Assembly (NCBI GenBank): GCA_029448655.1
Contig: JACCLO010000007.1
Span: forward strand, 682,001 to 746,000
Direction: 5' to 3'
Source: Wolfiporia cocos
Lineage: Eukaryota; Basidiomycota; Agaricomycetes; Polyporales; Phaeolaceae
Length of the DNA: 64,000 nt
Position numbers and translations under genes: made by a program. The notes under the pieces were generated by a model that had not been told where the DNA came from, did no database searches, and was given only the letters and a program-made list of their open reading frames with translations. Positions 46,373 through 58,070 of the stretch are shown in pieces; the first letter of the stretch is position 1, and the number at the start of each line of letters is the position of its first letter.

Positions 46373-49300
46373 GTACCCCCTCTTCTAGCAGTGTGTCCCC
46401 ACGCCCAGCAATTACTTTGTACATGGTTTGGTCAACGTGACATGGGTGGTCTACAGTTTTCTTGCAGATGTGTGGGTTCGCGAGTTGGAGTGTGTTTAGA
46501 ACCGGGTAGATCCAGTATCCTTTTGACTCAGGTATAGTGGATTCTATCGGCTGTCCTACTCGTATCCCATACTGCATTACTCGTGTGCACGGATCGCAGA
46601 ACCAGAAGTTTCGAGCGACAAGTTTCTTCTTGTAGGCGTAGAATGGTACGTTGCCCTTGATCAGAAGGGTGTTGTCTATGTCGTCGTAGATGATGAACTC
46701 CTTCGGGTTCTTCCTAAGACCCATTTCCTTAGTCTTTCGTTCGAAGTCCTCCCACTCTGGATCCCATTTGGTGTTAGAGTGGTCCCAGCCAGTGTTTCGG
46801 TTTTTCCACTGGTTACCTGGGGCGGATGGTCTGGCTTTGAAGAACTTTGTGACTAGGTCTTGGAAAGGGGTCAATCCTCGCTTGCATTCCCATGTTGTAG
46901 TCCCGTTGGACCACTCGACTTCCAGCTCGACTTGCCCTCGGTCTTCTCTGGATGCGAGGATCCGGAGAGGCCTGCGAGCGTCATTGCCTTCTGTCCTGAC
47001 TGTGTGGTCCTGATTGGGGAAAGCCGGAGCATGATACGGTAGTAGTAGGACCTCGTTAAAGACGGGGTATATTCCGCGCATGTCTGCGGGGAGGTCCAAT
47101 TCGTATGCTCCATGTCCGACTTTCTTTGTCACCTTGTACGGTCCGAACCTCTTGGAGTCTAGCTTCTTGGTAGGGTGGCCCATGTTAATGTTTCGGCCGT
47201 CAACCCATACCATGTCGCCCTCGGAGTACGATAGTGGCGATGCCCGTTTCCTATCGTAGTACTCCTTCATGCGGAGCTTGGCCTTCTCCAGATTCTGTGA
47301 CGCACGCTTTGAGATCTCGTGCATGTGCTCGACCCAGTCCCGTGCTACCCCCTCTTCTTGCTCGAGTCCCTCTACTCCTGTGAAGGGGTGGTATCCGTGC
47401 GTAAGGTAAAAGGGGCTGTACCCCGTGCTACTATGTACATGACACTTATACGCAAATGCTGCTAGCGGGAGTAGGTCCGGCCAGTTGGTATGTGTGTCGT
47501 TAATAAATAACCGTAGGTATACTTCCAGTTCCTGGTTCATTCGTTCCGTCTGCCCGTCTGTCTGCGGGTGGAACGCCGTACTAGGATTCCCTTCTATTCC
47601 TAACCTTCGATAAACGTCCTTGATGAACTCCGCAACGAACTGTGGTCCTCTGTTGCTGAATATTTTCTTCGGCAATCCATGTAGGGCGTAGACTTTATCG
47701 ATAAATATGTTGGCCCATCCTTCGGCCGTTAACTTAGTCGTTGTTGGTACTGCTACATAGTCCTTGGACTTCATATCTACTACTACAATAATAGCGTCGC
47801 GACCCTTGGAAACCGGGAGTCCCGTGATCATGTCTACGGAAATGTTCTCCCAGTTGTGTGACGGAGTGGGGTTCGGGTTGAGTGGGGCCGCGCGTTTGGA
47901 TCTGTCTGGTTTGGCTGCCTGGCACTTGATACATGCCTTCACGTACTGGCGGATGTCTTTTCTCATCTTTGGCCACCAGTAGTGTCGGTGTATGGCGGTG
48001 TACGTGTTTTCTGTGCCAGGGTGTCCTGCCGAAACCGTGTCATGGAATGAAGAAATGATTTTTCCTATTAGTTCTTCGTCCTGGGGAATGATCATCCTCC
48101 CCCTCCTAAACCGCAGACCGTCCTCGGTCGTTTCCCCTGCTTCTACTCCTCCCTTTCCTTCGTAGAGAGCGGCTTCCGCTTTGACCCTCTCTTTTACTTC
48201 GTCGTAGGTGATACCTTTGACTACGGTATAGAATGAGGATCGCAGCCTTTCTGCGCTATCTTCGATGAATAGGTGTGGCTTCAGGACGACTTGCCCTTCG
48301 AGGTGACCCTTGTCGTTGCCGTGGTCACTTCTTCGGGAAAGCCCATCGGCCCTTCCGTTGGTTTTGCCGGGGATGTGCACGAGTTGTAGGTCATACTCGG
48401 CAAGTTCCGTCATCCACCGGGCTTGTCGTGGATTAATTTTCTGTGGGGTCTTAAAATATTCTAGATTCTTATGGTCCGTCAATACTTCTACGGGGTGCTT
48501 TGCTCCCATTACGAAATGGCGCCATTCGTCTAGGGCGCGCATGATAGCGAGTAATTCCCGGTCGTATATCTCGTAATTACGTTCTGCCGGTATCATCGTC
48601 TTACTCTGGTACGTGATTGGTTTCCATACGCCTTCCTGCTTCTGCATGAGGCAGGCTCCAGTCGCAAAGTCTGAAGAGTCTGCCTCGATGCGGAAGGGGT
48701 CATCGTCGTTTGGAATCCCTAACACGGGTGCTTCGATAAAGATCTTTTTCAATTTCTCGAAGCACTCGAGTTCCGTCGTACCTGTTACGGTTATTTTGAT
48801 TTTTCGAAAATCGACAGAACTCACCACCGGGCGAATACGATACAGGGACTTGTTGCGCAACCAAACCCCCTGGCTACTCGTGATCTTACTGGGCGCATCC
48901 CCAGTTGTACTAGTCTATAGGGCTCATTTCATCTTTGGCAGATCCAACCCTGCCACCGTTTCATGTTCATCGTTTATTAGCTGACAGATGGCGTTCAACC
49001 GCCATCATCCCTATCTATCGTCTCAGATATATCACTCCATACTTATCAGACGTTTGGGACTATAGCGTAGATAGTATCTGTGGCATCTGGGACAGACTTG
49101 ACCCCTGAAACCTAGCGTAGTATAAAAACTCATGTACTTACCGTCGAGGCTCTTCAGCTCGACCTTGTTGTACAAACAAGAAGTCTTATACTCGTTCTCA
49201 AACGTAGGAAACTACGCTCAGTATTTCTCATTCGAGCAATCGAACGACTAAGTCCTCGAAGTGCACATTGACTTCTCGGACTTAGGCGAGTCTTATATTC

Positions 49301-52255
49301 TATTCGACTCGCACTTGAACAGATTATATCCTCTAACGCGTATTGGATATTAACCGATCTCCTAAGGACTTCACTTAGGACCCGAAGGCATCTAACGAGT
49401 ATTTGCCTTGCATACGGCGACGTGCCTACGTGCAGAAGAACGATCTATATTCGCGACTCGAATATACGAACGGGTATTCGACCCGTAACAGTACCCCACT
49501 GCCATTCTGTGTCCTTTGTCAGATTGATCAGTGGGCGAGCTACCATGGAGAACTTGGGTATAAATCTCCGGTAGAAGTTGGCAAATCCGATGAAGGACTG
49601 CACTTCTTTCTTGTTCCGAGGTGCCGGCCAATCGGCTACTGCAGCTACCTTTGCGGGGTCCATACGGATCTGCCCGTGAGAGATTATATGCCCGAGATAT
49701 TCGACTTCGCTTTTCATGAATTCACATTTCTCTGGTTTACACGTAAGCTTGTTTTGACGGAGGACGAGGAGCACCTTGCGCAGGATCTCTTTGTGCTCTG
49801 CCTCGTCCTCGGTGAAAACAAGGATATCATCTAGGTATACAATGACTTTGCCCGTCATTATGAGATCTCGGAAGATGTCATTCATCAAAGCTTGGGATGT
49901 GCCTGGTGCGTTGCACATTCCGAAGAACATCACTAATGGCTCATAGAGCCCCCGATTAGTGATGAATGCGGCTTTTTCCTCGTCGCCTTCTTTGATTCTG
50001 ACATTGGTATATCCCCAACGAATGTCCAATTTCGAGAAGTACTTAGCTCTTTTTAGCTTGTTGAGCAGCTCCGTGATCAATGGGAGCGGGTACCGGTTCT
50101 TCTTGGTCATCTGGTTCAATTTCCGATAATCTTGTATGGGTCTCAGTTTCCCATCCTTCTTTTTGATGAAGAAGAATGGTGCCCCCCATGGTGACTTGGA
50201 CGGCCGTATGCATCCGGTTCGTAGCTGTTCCTCTAGAAAGTCATCTAGCGCTTCCTGCTCCCTAGGGGAGAGCGCATAGATCTTGCCGGCGTATGGTTCG
50301 GAGTTGGGCAGCAGTTCGATTGCGTGATCCCACGGTCGCCGTTCAGGGAGGTTGTCGAATTCCTTTTCCTCAAACACGTCTCGGAAGTCGTGTAGGTACT
50401 CGGGGACTACCTCCTCGAAGGCTTTTGCTTCCATGGTCTTTTCGGCTGTGATGGCGATCTCGGTTGCCTTTGTAGCGCGTACTCGTTCAGTGATGTCTGC
50501 TCTGCATTCTTCCCTATTCCTAATCCAAGCGTCAGCGAATATATAATAAATATGATCACCATCCTCGATCTGCTCGTGTTTGCAGTCGCAGGTGAAGGTG
50601 ATCCGGCGTTTCTTCCAGTCGATGGTCGGGTTGTGGTCTTCCAACCAATCGAAGCCGAGGAAAACATCAGCGGAGACTAGCTCCGTGACATGGAACTTGC
50701 GGGTTTCCAAATGCGTGTCGATCTGCATCTGGAGTTCGACGTAGTGTGTCATCTTGCCTGCGGCATTGGTACTACCATCTGCGTTGTACAGCTTGACGGG
50801 TCGGTCTAGCGGGATCTGCTCGAGTCTATGTTCCTTGACGTAGGCACGACTAATTACTGATCCCGTAGAACCAGAATCTATCAGTGCTTTCGTAAAGAGG
50901 GCGCGTCCATCAGGGCGGTGGAGAGTGATCGGTACTTCGATCTGCTTTCCCCGTTTTCCCGTCTGGATTACCACTACATTTCCTCGGAGTTTCTCTCCGG
51001 TAGAGCCAAAACCCGCTGTACCGCGAGTGGTTTCCCAAATGTTCTTGACGATACGTGTGTCGGGTGTCATGTTGCACTCGAGTATGAACTGGGCGATCCT
51101 GTCCCCATACTCGACCAAATAATCTGTTCCAGTTTGATTATTTAGTATGACTTTTAGTACCCCGGTGTAGTCCTCGTCTACTACACCGGCTTCCACGTTG
51201 ACTCCCTTGAGGGCGAGTCCGGATCGTGGGGCTATTCTGCCGTATACACCGTCGGGCATCCTGATCTTGATGCCCGTGCTAACGGTGACACGCTTTCCGT
51301 TCGGTATAATGACCTCCTCCGCAGAGTGTAGGTCGTACCCCGCGGCCCCGGCGGTCTTTCGCTCGAGTGCTATCGCGCGGGGGTGGTCTAGGTAGATGTC
51401 GAGTGTGACTGCCTTCTTCTTGGCACGTCTACGCTGCACTTTCTTTTCAGTCTTTTTCTTGACTGTGGGTCCTGATGTGTCTGCCATCGTCACATCAGGA
51501 TCCACAACCGGGTCTACATCCATGGGTACATAGTTTACATTATTTATGGAGGAATTAAGCACGGTATTTTCCTCCCGCCAAGCTCCAGAGGGAGGCTCCT
51601 CCGAGGCTGTTACAAACGAATCCGACGAGCATGTTGAAGCTTCGTCGTCGTCACTATGGTCCCTGTCTACTGAACGTGGTACAGATATGTAGTCTAATAT
51701 TGGGGCCCCGGTTCCAAGCCCATAAAGTCCATCAACCGGATCGGTCTCCTCCGTGGCAGATTCAGAGTTGCTATTTACTGTTTCTTCTACTTCCAGAACT
51801 GAGAAACGGTTAGAGGGGGAGGGACGTACCTGGTTGAGTCCAGCTTCCTTTGCGGCCTCAGGGTTCTCCTTGGCCCAGGCTGCAACCATTCGGATGAAAT
51901 CCTCCTGGCTGACCTCGCCCAGGACCTTCGGAGCATCATTCCCTGCTTCGACGGCCTGTCTTGTCCGCGCTGGTGAAGATGGACCGGCACCGGTATTCCC
52001 TCCGCTGGTGGCTGCTCGGGGCCTCCAGTTGGGTTGGTGCCAGGTCGGTTTGCTGCAGCCTTTGCCGGGCTGCTCTGCCTGCGTTTTCTTGCAAGAGTGG
52101 CAGATTCTCTTGAGGAGGTTGGCCTTCTCCTCCGCGGAGTACTCCTTCCGCGGCGCCGATTCCAATGACGCTGTTGCCCGATTTTTTCCTTTGTTGGTAC
52201 CTGATGACGTTCCCTTTCCGTGGTGCAGTTTTTCCTCATCGCGGAGCTGTCGCAT
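46335..52255 (-). pseudogene. Gypsy pol polyprotein, split by a solo LTR
   Basis: The frame runs 52255-49491 and resumes at 48777 after the inserted LTR. Part one (residues to about 922) has CHSCKKTQAEQPGKGC, then a complete dUTPase (about 50996-51403) with all five motifs: AGYDLHSAEE, GRIAPRSGLALKG, GVVDEDYTGVLKV, GDRIAQFILE, RGTAGFGSTG. It is followed by protease (ALIDSGSTGSVIS) and reverse transcriptase with WGAPFFFIKKKDGKLR and catalytic VYLDDILVF. Part two has RNase H (PFRIEADSSDFATGA, TDHKNLEYF), the integrase zinc region (H...H...CIKCQ) and the integrase core (ISVDMITGLP, FSNRGPQF, QTERMNQELE). The second catalytic Asp of integrase is Asn (FSNRG instead of FSDRG). The stop lies inside the 3' LTR. 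A dUTPase would lower dUTP during cDNA synthesis. Lesions: LTR insertion and integrase D to N. Confidence 0.93.
48783..49490 (-). mobile_element. Solo LTR (TGTTACGG family), 708 bp, inserted in Gypsy pol
   Basis: On the minus strand it begins TGTTACGGGTCG and ends ATAACCGTAACA, with a perfect 5-bp target duplication (48778-48782 and 49491-49495, GGTAC on the minus strand). It belongs to the same family as 39752-40389 and not to the host Gypsy element, whose LTRs begin TGTCACAAG. It interrupts pol between reverse transcriptase and RNase H, so it entered after the host element. Confidence 0.95.
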
Positions 52256-52324
52256 GGCATTGTCCGTGCGGAGGATTGCCTGTTTCCAGGATTGGTAATC
52301 CTCCGGGATCTGGACGTTGTATCC

Positions 52325-53761
52325 TCACTGCGACTTATCGTTGACGGTGGCGGCTACGAAGGCGGAGTGTACTGCGGAGTAGATCTCCTCCGGGATGGCG
52401 GCGGTGACCCAGCGATGTACAATCTGGTTCTCCTTGTCGTATTTTGCCTCTGAAAGGAGTCTTTCCAGTTCCTGGAAGTACTCCTCGCCTTTGCCGATGG
52501 ACATGGTCAGTTTCTCAGCCGCGACGGCCGACTTCTTTTCCAAGTCGGGGTCGTCGAACTTCTGGTGGAGTTCCCAGATGAAACGTAACCAGCTCATGTG
52601 CCATTGTCCGTCACAATAGTGTTCTCGCGTGAACGCCGTTACCCAGGCATCGACCTTAGGACCCCTGATCAGCGAGATCGCAGTGCCGATCTTTTTGCTG
52701 TCTGTGAAGAGGAGGGGCCTGTTGTCGTCGATGTACACCTTGAGCCTTACCACCCACGGGATGAAATTGTCGCCCGTGAATGCCTCTGGTTCCCGCACCT
52801 TGGATTTGTACTGGGGGTCTGGCCGTGGCTCCGGGAGCATGGAGTACCCGTCCCACTGCGAGCTAGCCGGTTTCTCAGGCCGCCACATCGATGCTCGTGT
52901 TCCCTGAAGAGGCGCGGCTCTCCAGGTGTTCGCGTGCACGTTTGCAGGGGGAGCCGACGGAGGGACCGGTGCTGCTGCCATTGCCGAGTAAGGTACCTGC
53001 TGGGTGATGACCGGGGGGGTGTAACCGGGTAGGAACGGGTTGGTCTGCCGCGAGCCGACGTTGGATGCCGGACGAGTTGCCGAGTTCACCGGTGGGGGAG
53101 ATCCCATGTGGACGGATCTCACCCAGTTTTCTACCGGCCGGAATCGTTCTTCCGGGTCCGAGGGTACTGACCTAACGGGGGGGGAATGCTGCGAGTGTAT
53201 TGAAGCTGCGTCGCCCGCTGCCAATGCATCCGCTTGAAGCCGTTGAGCTTCTCGCAGGAATCGGGCCCCCATGTTGGCGTTCCATACCCCGGTTTGAACC
53301 ATGGTGGCCGCCACGTTTTGGCACCGGAAGCCAAAGTCGTGGGCTGTCGGGTTGGGCGGGAAAGCCCACTGCATTGCGAGGGGAGAGTCAATGTGACCCA
53401 GTTGGCTGCCCCCGCAAATAGTGTTGGACTGTTCCCTTGCCAAGTGGAATGCCTGGTCCAGCCGCTCGATACCAGGTCCCTGGTCCTCTACCGATCCTCC
53501 GTATGCTAGTGAACGACCGGGGGCAACTTGCCCGAAGGTCCCGGTGTGGACGGAGGCGACTTCGACATTCTGTTGGGGGGCGTGTATGCTGTCTGCCACT
53601 GATAGGAAAGCGAAGTTTTCGGGGAGGCCGTGTACTTGGTAATTCAACCACTGCCCTGGCTGAAACGGGTCGACTTCGACGGCATTCGGAGTCGGAGGGG
53701 CGAACGGGTTGTGCGCGGGCCGTGGGGCGCGGATGTAGTTGATATCATGTGGAGCGGCCAT
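52325..53761 (-). CDS. Gypsy Gag protein
   Basis: The 478-codon frame begins MAAPHDINYIRAPRPAHNPF. The N-terminal half is Pro/Gln/Ser-rich and probably disordered; the C-terminal half (from about KVREPEAFTGDNFIPWVVR to EEIYSAVHSAF) resembles the retrotransposon Gag capsid region, with a WVVRLKVYI core and helical charged stretches. Gag would package element RNA in virus-like particles in the cytoplasm. The frame ends at a TGA (52325-52327); the pol frame follows in the same phase with no shift, separated only by this stop. TGA could be a readthrough site or a CpG mutation of CGA (Arg). A 772-bp leader separates the ATG from the 5' LTR. Confidence 0.85.
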   Translation of the reverse strand: MAAPHDINYIRAPRPAHNPFAPPTPNAVEVDPFQPGQWLNYQVHGLPENFAFLSVADSIHAPQQNVEVASVHTGTFGQVAPGRSLAYGGSVEDQGPGIERLDQAFHLAREQSNTICGGSQLGHIDSPLAMQWAFPPNPTAHDFGFRCQNVAATMVQTGVWNANMGARFLREAQRLQADALAAGDAASIHSQHSPPVRSVPSDPEERFRPVENWVRSVHMGSPPPVNSATRPASNVGSRQTNPFLPGYTPPVITQQVPYSAMAAAPVPPSAPPANVHANTWRAAPLQGTRASMWRPEKPASSQWDGYSMLPEPRPDPQYKSKVREPEAFTGDNFIPWVVRLKVYIDDNRPLLFTDSKKIGTAISLIRGPKVDAWVTAFTREHYCDGQWHMSWLRFIWELHQKFDDPDLEKKSAVAAEKLTMSIGKGEEYFQELERLLSEAKYDKENQIVHRWVTAAIPEEIYSAVHSAFVAATVNDKSQ

Positions 53762-54533
53762 TGTACGTATCGTGTGTTTACAGAAATGAAAAAAGCAGTG
53801 ACCGCGACGTTCGAAGCGCTACCTGCCCACTGTGGATCAGCCTATAGCTGCGATCGGGGTGGTAACTACAAACTTCGGTTGTCCGCCTCTGTCAGAGTCC
53901 ACTCCTTTTCGGGAGTGCGCCAAGAAACGCTAAGGGGTTTTCTGCCCAAAGCCAGCAAGTAAACTCTGCCTCCGAACCCTCGTCCAGCCCCGAAGCTAAT
54001 TCGGGATACCGGGGGGACGGGAACTATCTGCCTGGGATGGGGCGTGTAAAAACTAAACGTATTTGGCCAAGTGGCCGTATGGACAGGCTGTGTCGCGCCT
54101 CTTCAGCCGCCTTTGTGGGGCGCTGGGTTGTATAGTAACGGGGGGGCGGTAATGCCCGTACGTGCCGCGGTAATGCGGGTAAATAGGTGCCCAGTGCCTC
54201 TGTAATCTGCCGTAGGGCCCATTAACGCTTTTGACTATTATGCGTCAGGTACACAACTACTACGGTGGGGATGATACCCAAAGCCTTTACGCCGCGTTGC
54301 ACGACGGTGGCCCAGTAGCTTAGAAGCAACGGTAGGAGTGGTCCCCTACACGCTGTTCACAAGTGGTCCCCCAGAACTCAAATCCCTTGACCCTGGGATG
54401 AGACGGGTGTGGTTTAACTAATCACGTGCCCGGATGACAGAAGTCAAACGAGGGCGAAAGAGAAGTGCACTTTGCCCCTAGTGCGCCGGGGTTGCTCTGG
54501 AATAAACTCAGAGTGGGGGGGAGACTCGTCTTA

Positions 54534-54894
54534 TGACACAAGCACGTTCTCAAGCAACTTCTCAGGGGAAGTGTAATCGCGTGGAAGCGACTTCCTGATC
54601 TGAGGCTACTCAAGGCAGTAAAGGCCAAGATGAGTCTGGGGTGCTCCCTGCTCGTCTGGCTGGTATATATGCTATCTGACTGTTTGTACATGTTTGGCTA
54701 CTGTATAGTATTACGTAAGCTAATAGTCCGTTGTAACCCTATCCTAGGGGTAGAGCTGAGAGAAGAGTGTCCGGGGTCTGACTAGGCACGTGTGGGGTGT
54801 TCGGGGTCCTTGCACGTGATGCTAGGCGGGCGCTTAGATAAGATAAGGGCTGTCGTTCAGTCGTTGGCTAACTGAATGAAATCGGCTTGTGACA
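54534..54894 (-). repeat. 5' LTR of the Gypsy element
   Basis: 361 bp, 99% identical by eye to the 3' LTR. The three differences (54580, 54631, 54757) are C/T at CpG sites. A TATA-like stretch (GCATATATACC on the minus strand, 54663-54673) is the likely core promoter. Confidence 0.95.
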
Positions 54895-54899
54895 GTACG

Positions 54900-56697
54900 A
54901 GTGGCTCTTGACGCGGCCATGTGACAACTGGTGCTTACGTTTGATCGCGTCGCAATTGAACGTGTGGCTCGTCAAGTTCTCGACGGCTTTGGACGATTCT
55001 GGTACGCGTAGAGTCACAAGCTTAATATGCTACTTCCTTTTCAGTGACCTGATAGCGATTATCGTATTTGCACAGGCTGTGGACGTCTGCCAGTCATGCT
55101 TCAGGTAATGCACGGTGATAAAAGGGCATCAACTACTTATCAATGCAACATTTATTGCACGCACTGGTGGACCATCATGGCAGCCATAATTATTCCAAAC
55201 GTATAGAGTAAAGACACTAGCAATGTCTCCAAATAACCCACTATGTGGTGAGAAATATAAAGTACAATCTTCCTCCAAGCTTCTGAGGAAAAGAACTCGA
55301 CGTCAAGCATAGTATTGAGACGTTGTTGACGATCTATACTACATATAGTACGTAACTTCCCATCCCAACCGCAGACTCCGCTCTGATAACTTTTCACTGA
55401 TCTCGAATCGTGCACCAACGTAGACCTGAGTAATCCGCTAGTTCTTTTAGGTTGATTGGTCTTCCATAAGTGTGATATAGTAAGGATCATACTGATGGAA
55501 TTGCAGATATATATACACCACATGTAATGATCCTCAGAGGCGATGCATTGCAATATTTTGTGCGTCATATGTTCGTATATTGCTCGTGCAACCAGATCCT
55601 TTTGTGCGTACTAAATTTACTGAGTCTCACATGAGACACCTTCTCAGAAAAACCAACTACAATTTACCGTATTTTGGAAAGTGATTGACCAGTCAACTAT
55701 GCGAGCCATATTTCTTGCAATCTACACAGACACTCTGCACAAACAGTGTTGACGCGGATCCACAACCATCACAGTGCTGATTGCCGCTCCTCCATTGCGG
55801 GAAGTCAGCTTACTGACTGCTTTGACAACGCGTATCAGAGATAGTCAAATAAGCCGAATCTCTCATCGCAGATATCTGTCTGCAGATCCCGCAGTTACTA
55901 TCCTGTACAAGGCCACATCCAACTGAACATTTAGTCTATCAAGCTCGATGATTGTGAATTGGGGAAAATGTTCTGTTGTCACTTATCAGGTATGTAAAAC
56001 TCATTTAATAATACAATGCGCCGATGTTGGAGCGCGATGCGCGCGTCGACGACCTGCTCGTGCCAAGGCATGCATATATCTGTTTATAGTTTCTGTGCCT
56101 TTACTTTCTTCATATCTATACGTTGGTACCTGCTCGTGCCTGGCATTCATGGTACGAGCAATGCAATGTTCAGTTTCACATCTTGTCACAGAGGCACTGT
56201 GAATAGAATACCCCTGCTCATTACTAACATTAACGTTTGACTGCTCTTCCATGCGTACCCGCGCATATCCTACTCGCGCACACCAACACTCAGCCTTGCA
56301 CTCATCCTAGAGTGCGGTGTACGAGCATGCGTCCTCAAAGGGCATATCGTTATGCATATTTAATGTGCATCTAAGAGAGGTCGAGCACAATGGTATAACT
56401 GGGACACCGCCATCGTATTTCTTGCTACTACAAATGATTGCAGTCTCTGGAGCACATAACGTCCAGCCACGCGTCTGATTAGGCGTACATCAACGACAAG
56501 GAGTGCACGGTAAAGGGTTTCTGCGCAGGTATTACATCAAGACAACTGAAAGCTGAGAACGCGAAAGCAGCTGGAGCAAAGAGCGAACTTGTTATCACTA
56601 AAGGAACTCGAACTAAACCACAAAGCAGAGAACAGATACATACAAAAGACAGACATCTGCAATTTAGAGACTCAGAGGATAGATGGCACCCGCACAC
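54900..56697. other. Intergenic region, no supported gene
   Basis: About 1.8 kb right of the Gypsy element. The largest frame (55152-55568, minus, 138 codons) has no recognisable domain and AT-rich codon use unlike the nearby genes. It ends at the stop codon of the broken hydrophobin gene. Confidence 0.4.
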
Positions 56698-56804
56698 TCA
56701 GAGGCCGATGGAGCCGATCTCGTCGCAGCCGATGCCAATCAGGCCGCCTACGCGCAACCCAAACATCAGACGACCATCCACCACCCCACCCACAAGCATG
56801 AACT

Positions 56805-57187
56805 TGACAAGGCCACTAAAACCTTAGAGCAAACTGAGGGGAGCGAAGTGGATGAACGCCAAGTTCAGACTGGGGTTACCAGCTGAACGAGGCCTGCTAT
56901 TATACTAGTAGGCTGTTTGTACATGTTTGTACTATAATGGCCATATATGGTAACTAGGGAGTCTGGTGCGAGATTAAGGTAGGGGTCTAAACCAGACTCT
57001 GAAACATAGAAGCTTAGAGTATATCAAATATGTAGCGGTCATCGTGGCCGTGTGGGAACCGGGCCCTGTGTCGTTATCTAGACGTTGTCTGGCTCCTTCC
57101 AAGGTATGATCCGGGCCTGGCTGGGCTTGGGGACTCGGGGGACCGGATTGGCTTCGTTGTCGTTAGGGAAAGCTTTTGCCCGTGACA
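56805..57187 (-). mobile_element. Solo LTR C in the hydrophobin intron, 383 bp
   Basis: On the minus strand it starts TGTCACGGGC and ends GGCCTTGTCA. The target duplication GAACT flanks it (56800-56804, 57188-57192). It shares the CATGTACAAACAG block and overall layout with the Gypsy LTRs at 46012 and 54534 but is a different subfamily. Confidence 0.85.
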
Positions 57188-58070
57188 GAACTCACCAAAC
57201 GAGTTACTATCGCAGCACATCGGCAAGCTCTTGCAGGCGTTGCTGTTGAGGACGCCGAGCCCGGATGTCACACGCCAATTTCAAGCTTCTAGGCACAGTA
57301 CCTTTCCCGATCATCGAGAGCACCCCCGAGGCTGGAAACCTGATGCCTCAGCTAGAACCAAGCCCTACATATGCACCACTACGGGCACTAGCCAACAGCA
57401 TCACCAGCACCACCTAAGAACCCTAGTCCCAGATCCCACGTCCAGTCCAATATAAAGCCAATAGCAGTCACGTGACCCCGACCAACCACGATGAGTCCAG
57501 TAGCACCTAACCAGACCAACCCCTTGCTACCTGGAACACACCTCATCAGGTCACGACCATCCAGACTCACGGCTAGGACCCTGTCCACCCAACCAACCGA
57601 ACACTACGCCTCCCGTCTCCACAAACCACCACCATTACTGGCTATCCGGTCATTACTGACCAAGGACTCATGCCATTACTGGCACGGACTATGTACTATA
57701 CGGACTAAGGCCCAAGGGAGGCCTTAAACCCCAGCTACCCTAGTCTATGAGGAACACCGACCTCAGGGCAGCACCTGTACGACTGAGAACCCTAGCAGTC
57801 ACAGGACTCTATGTACCAATCGCAGCCGATCACGCTCGATCACCCTACGTCACACACGGCCCGTACTGGCCAGTCCACAGTCCCGGCAGACATCATCCTT
57901 CAGTACCAGCACGTGGGAACCTGGGCCACCACGTGCCTTCCCCTCAGTACCAGTCCCTGGGAACCTGGACTGCAGATGCCCCGATCACGGACATAGAACC
58001 CCGCCATTACCGGCGAACCCCCGATCAACGAGAACCACTGATCGGGCCTAACCCGCTACGTTGCCATGGC

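Larger units (their letters stand above)
46012..54894 (-). mobile_element. Full-length Ty3/Gypsy LTR retrotransposon, 8,883 bp, with dUTPase domain
   Basis: Two 361-bp LTRs (46012-46372 and 54534-54894) flank a gag-pol interior on the minus strand. The element is bounded by a perfect 5-bp target duplication GTACG (46007-46011, 54895-54899). The domain order in transcription direction is Gag, zinc-knuckle-like segment, dUTPase, aspartic protease, reverse transcriptase, RNase H, integrase. RNase H before integrase places it in Ty3/Gypsy. A polypurine tract (AGAAGAGGGGG on the minus strand, 46376-46386) adjoins the 3' LTR. I see no canonical TGG primer-binding site next to the 5' LTR. The LTRs differ at only three bases, all C/T in CpG, so insertion is recent. 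A foreign solo LTR (48783-49490) splits pol, so this copy is not autonomous. Confidence 0.95.
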
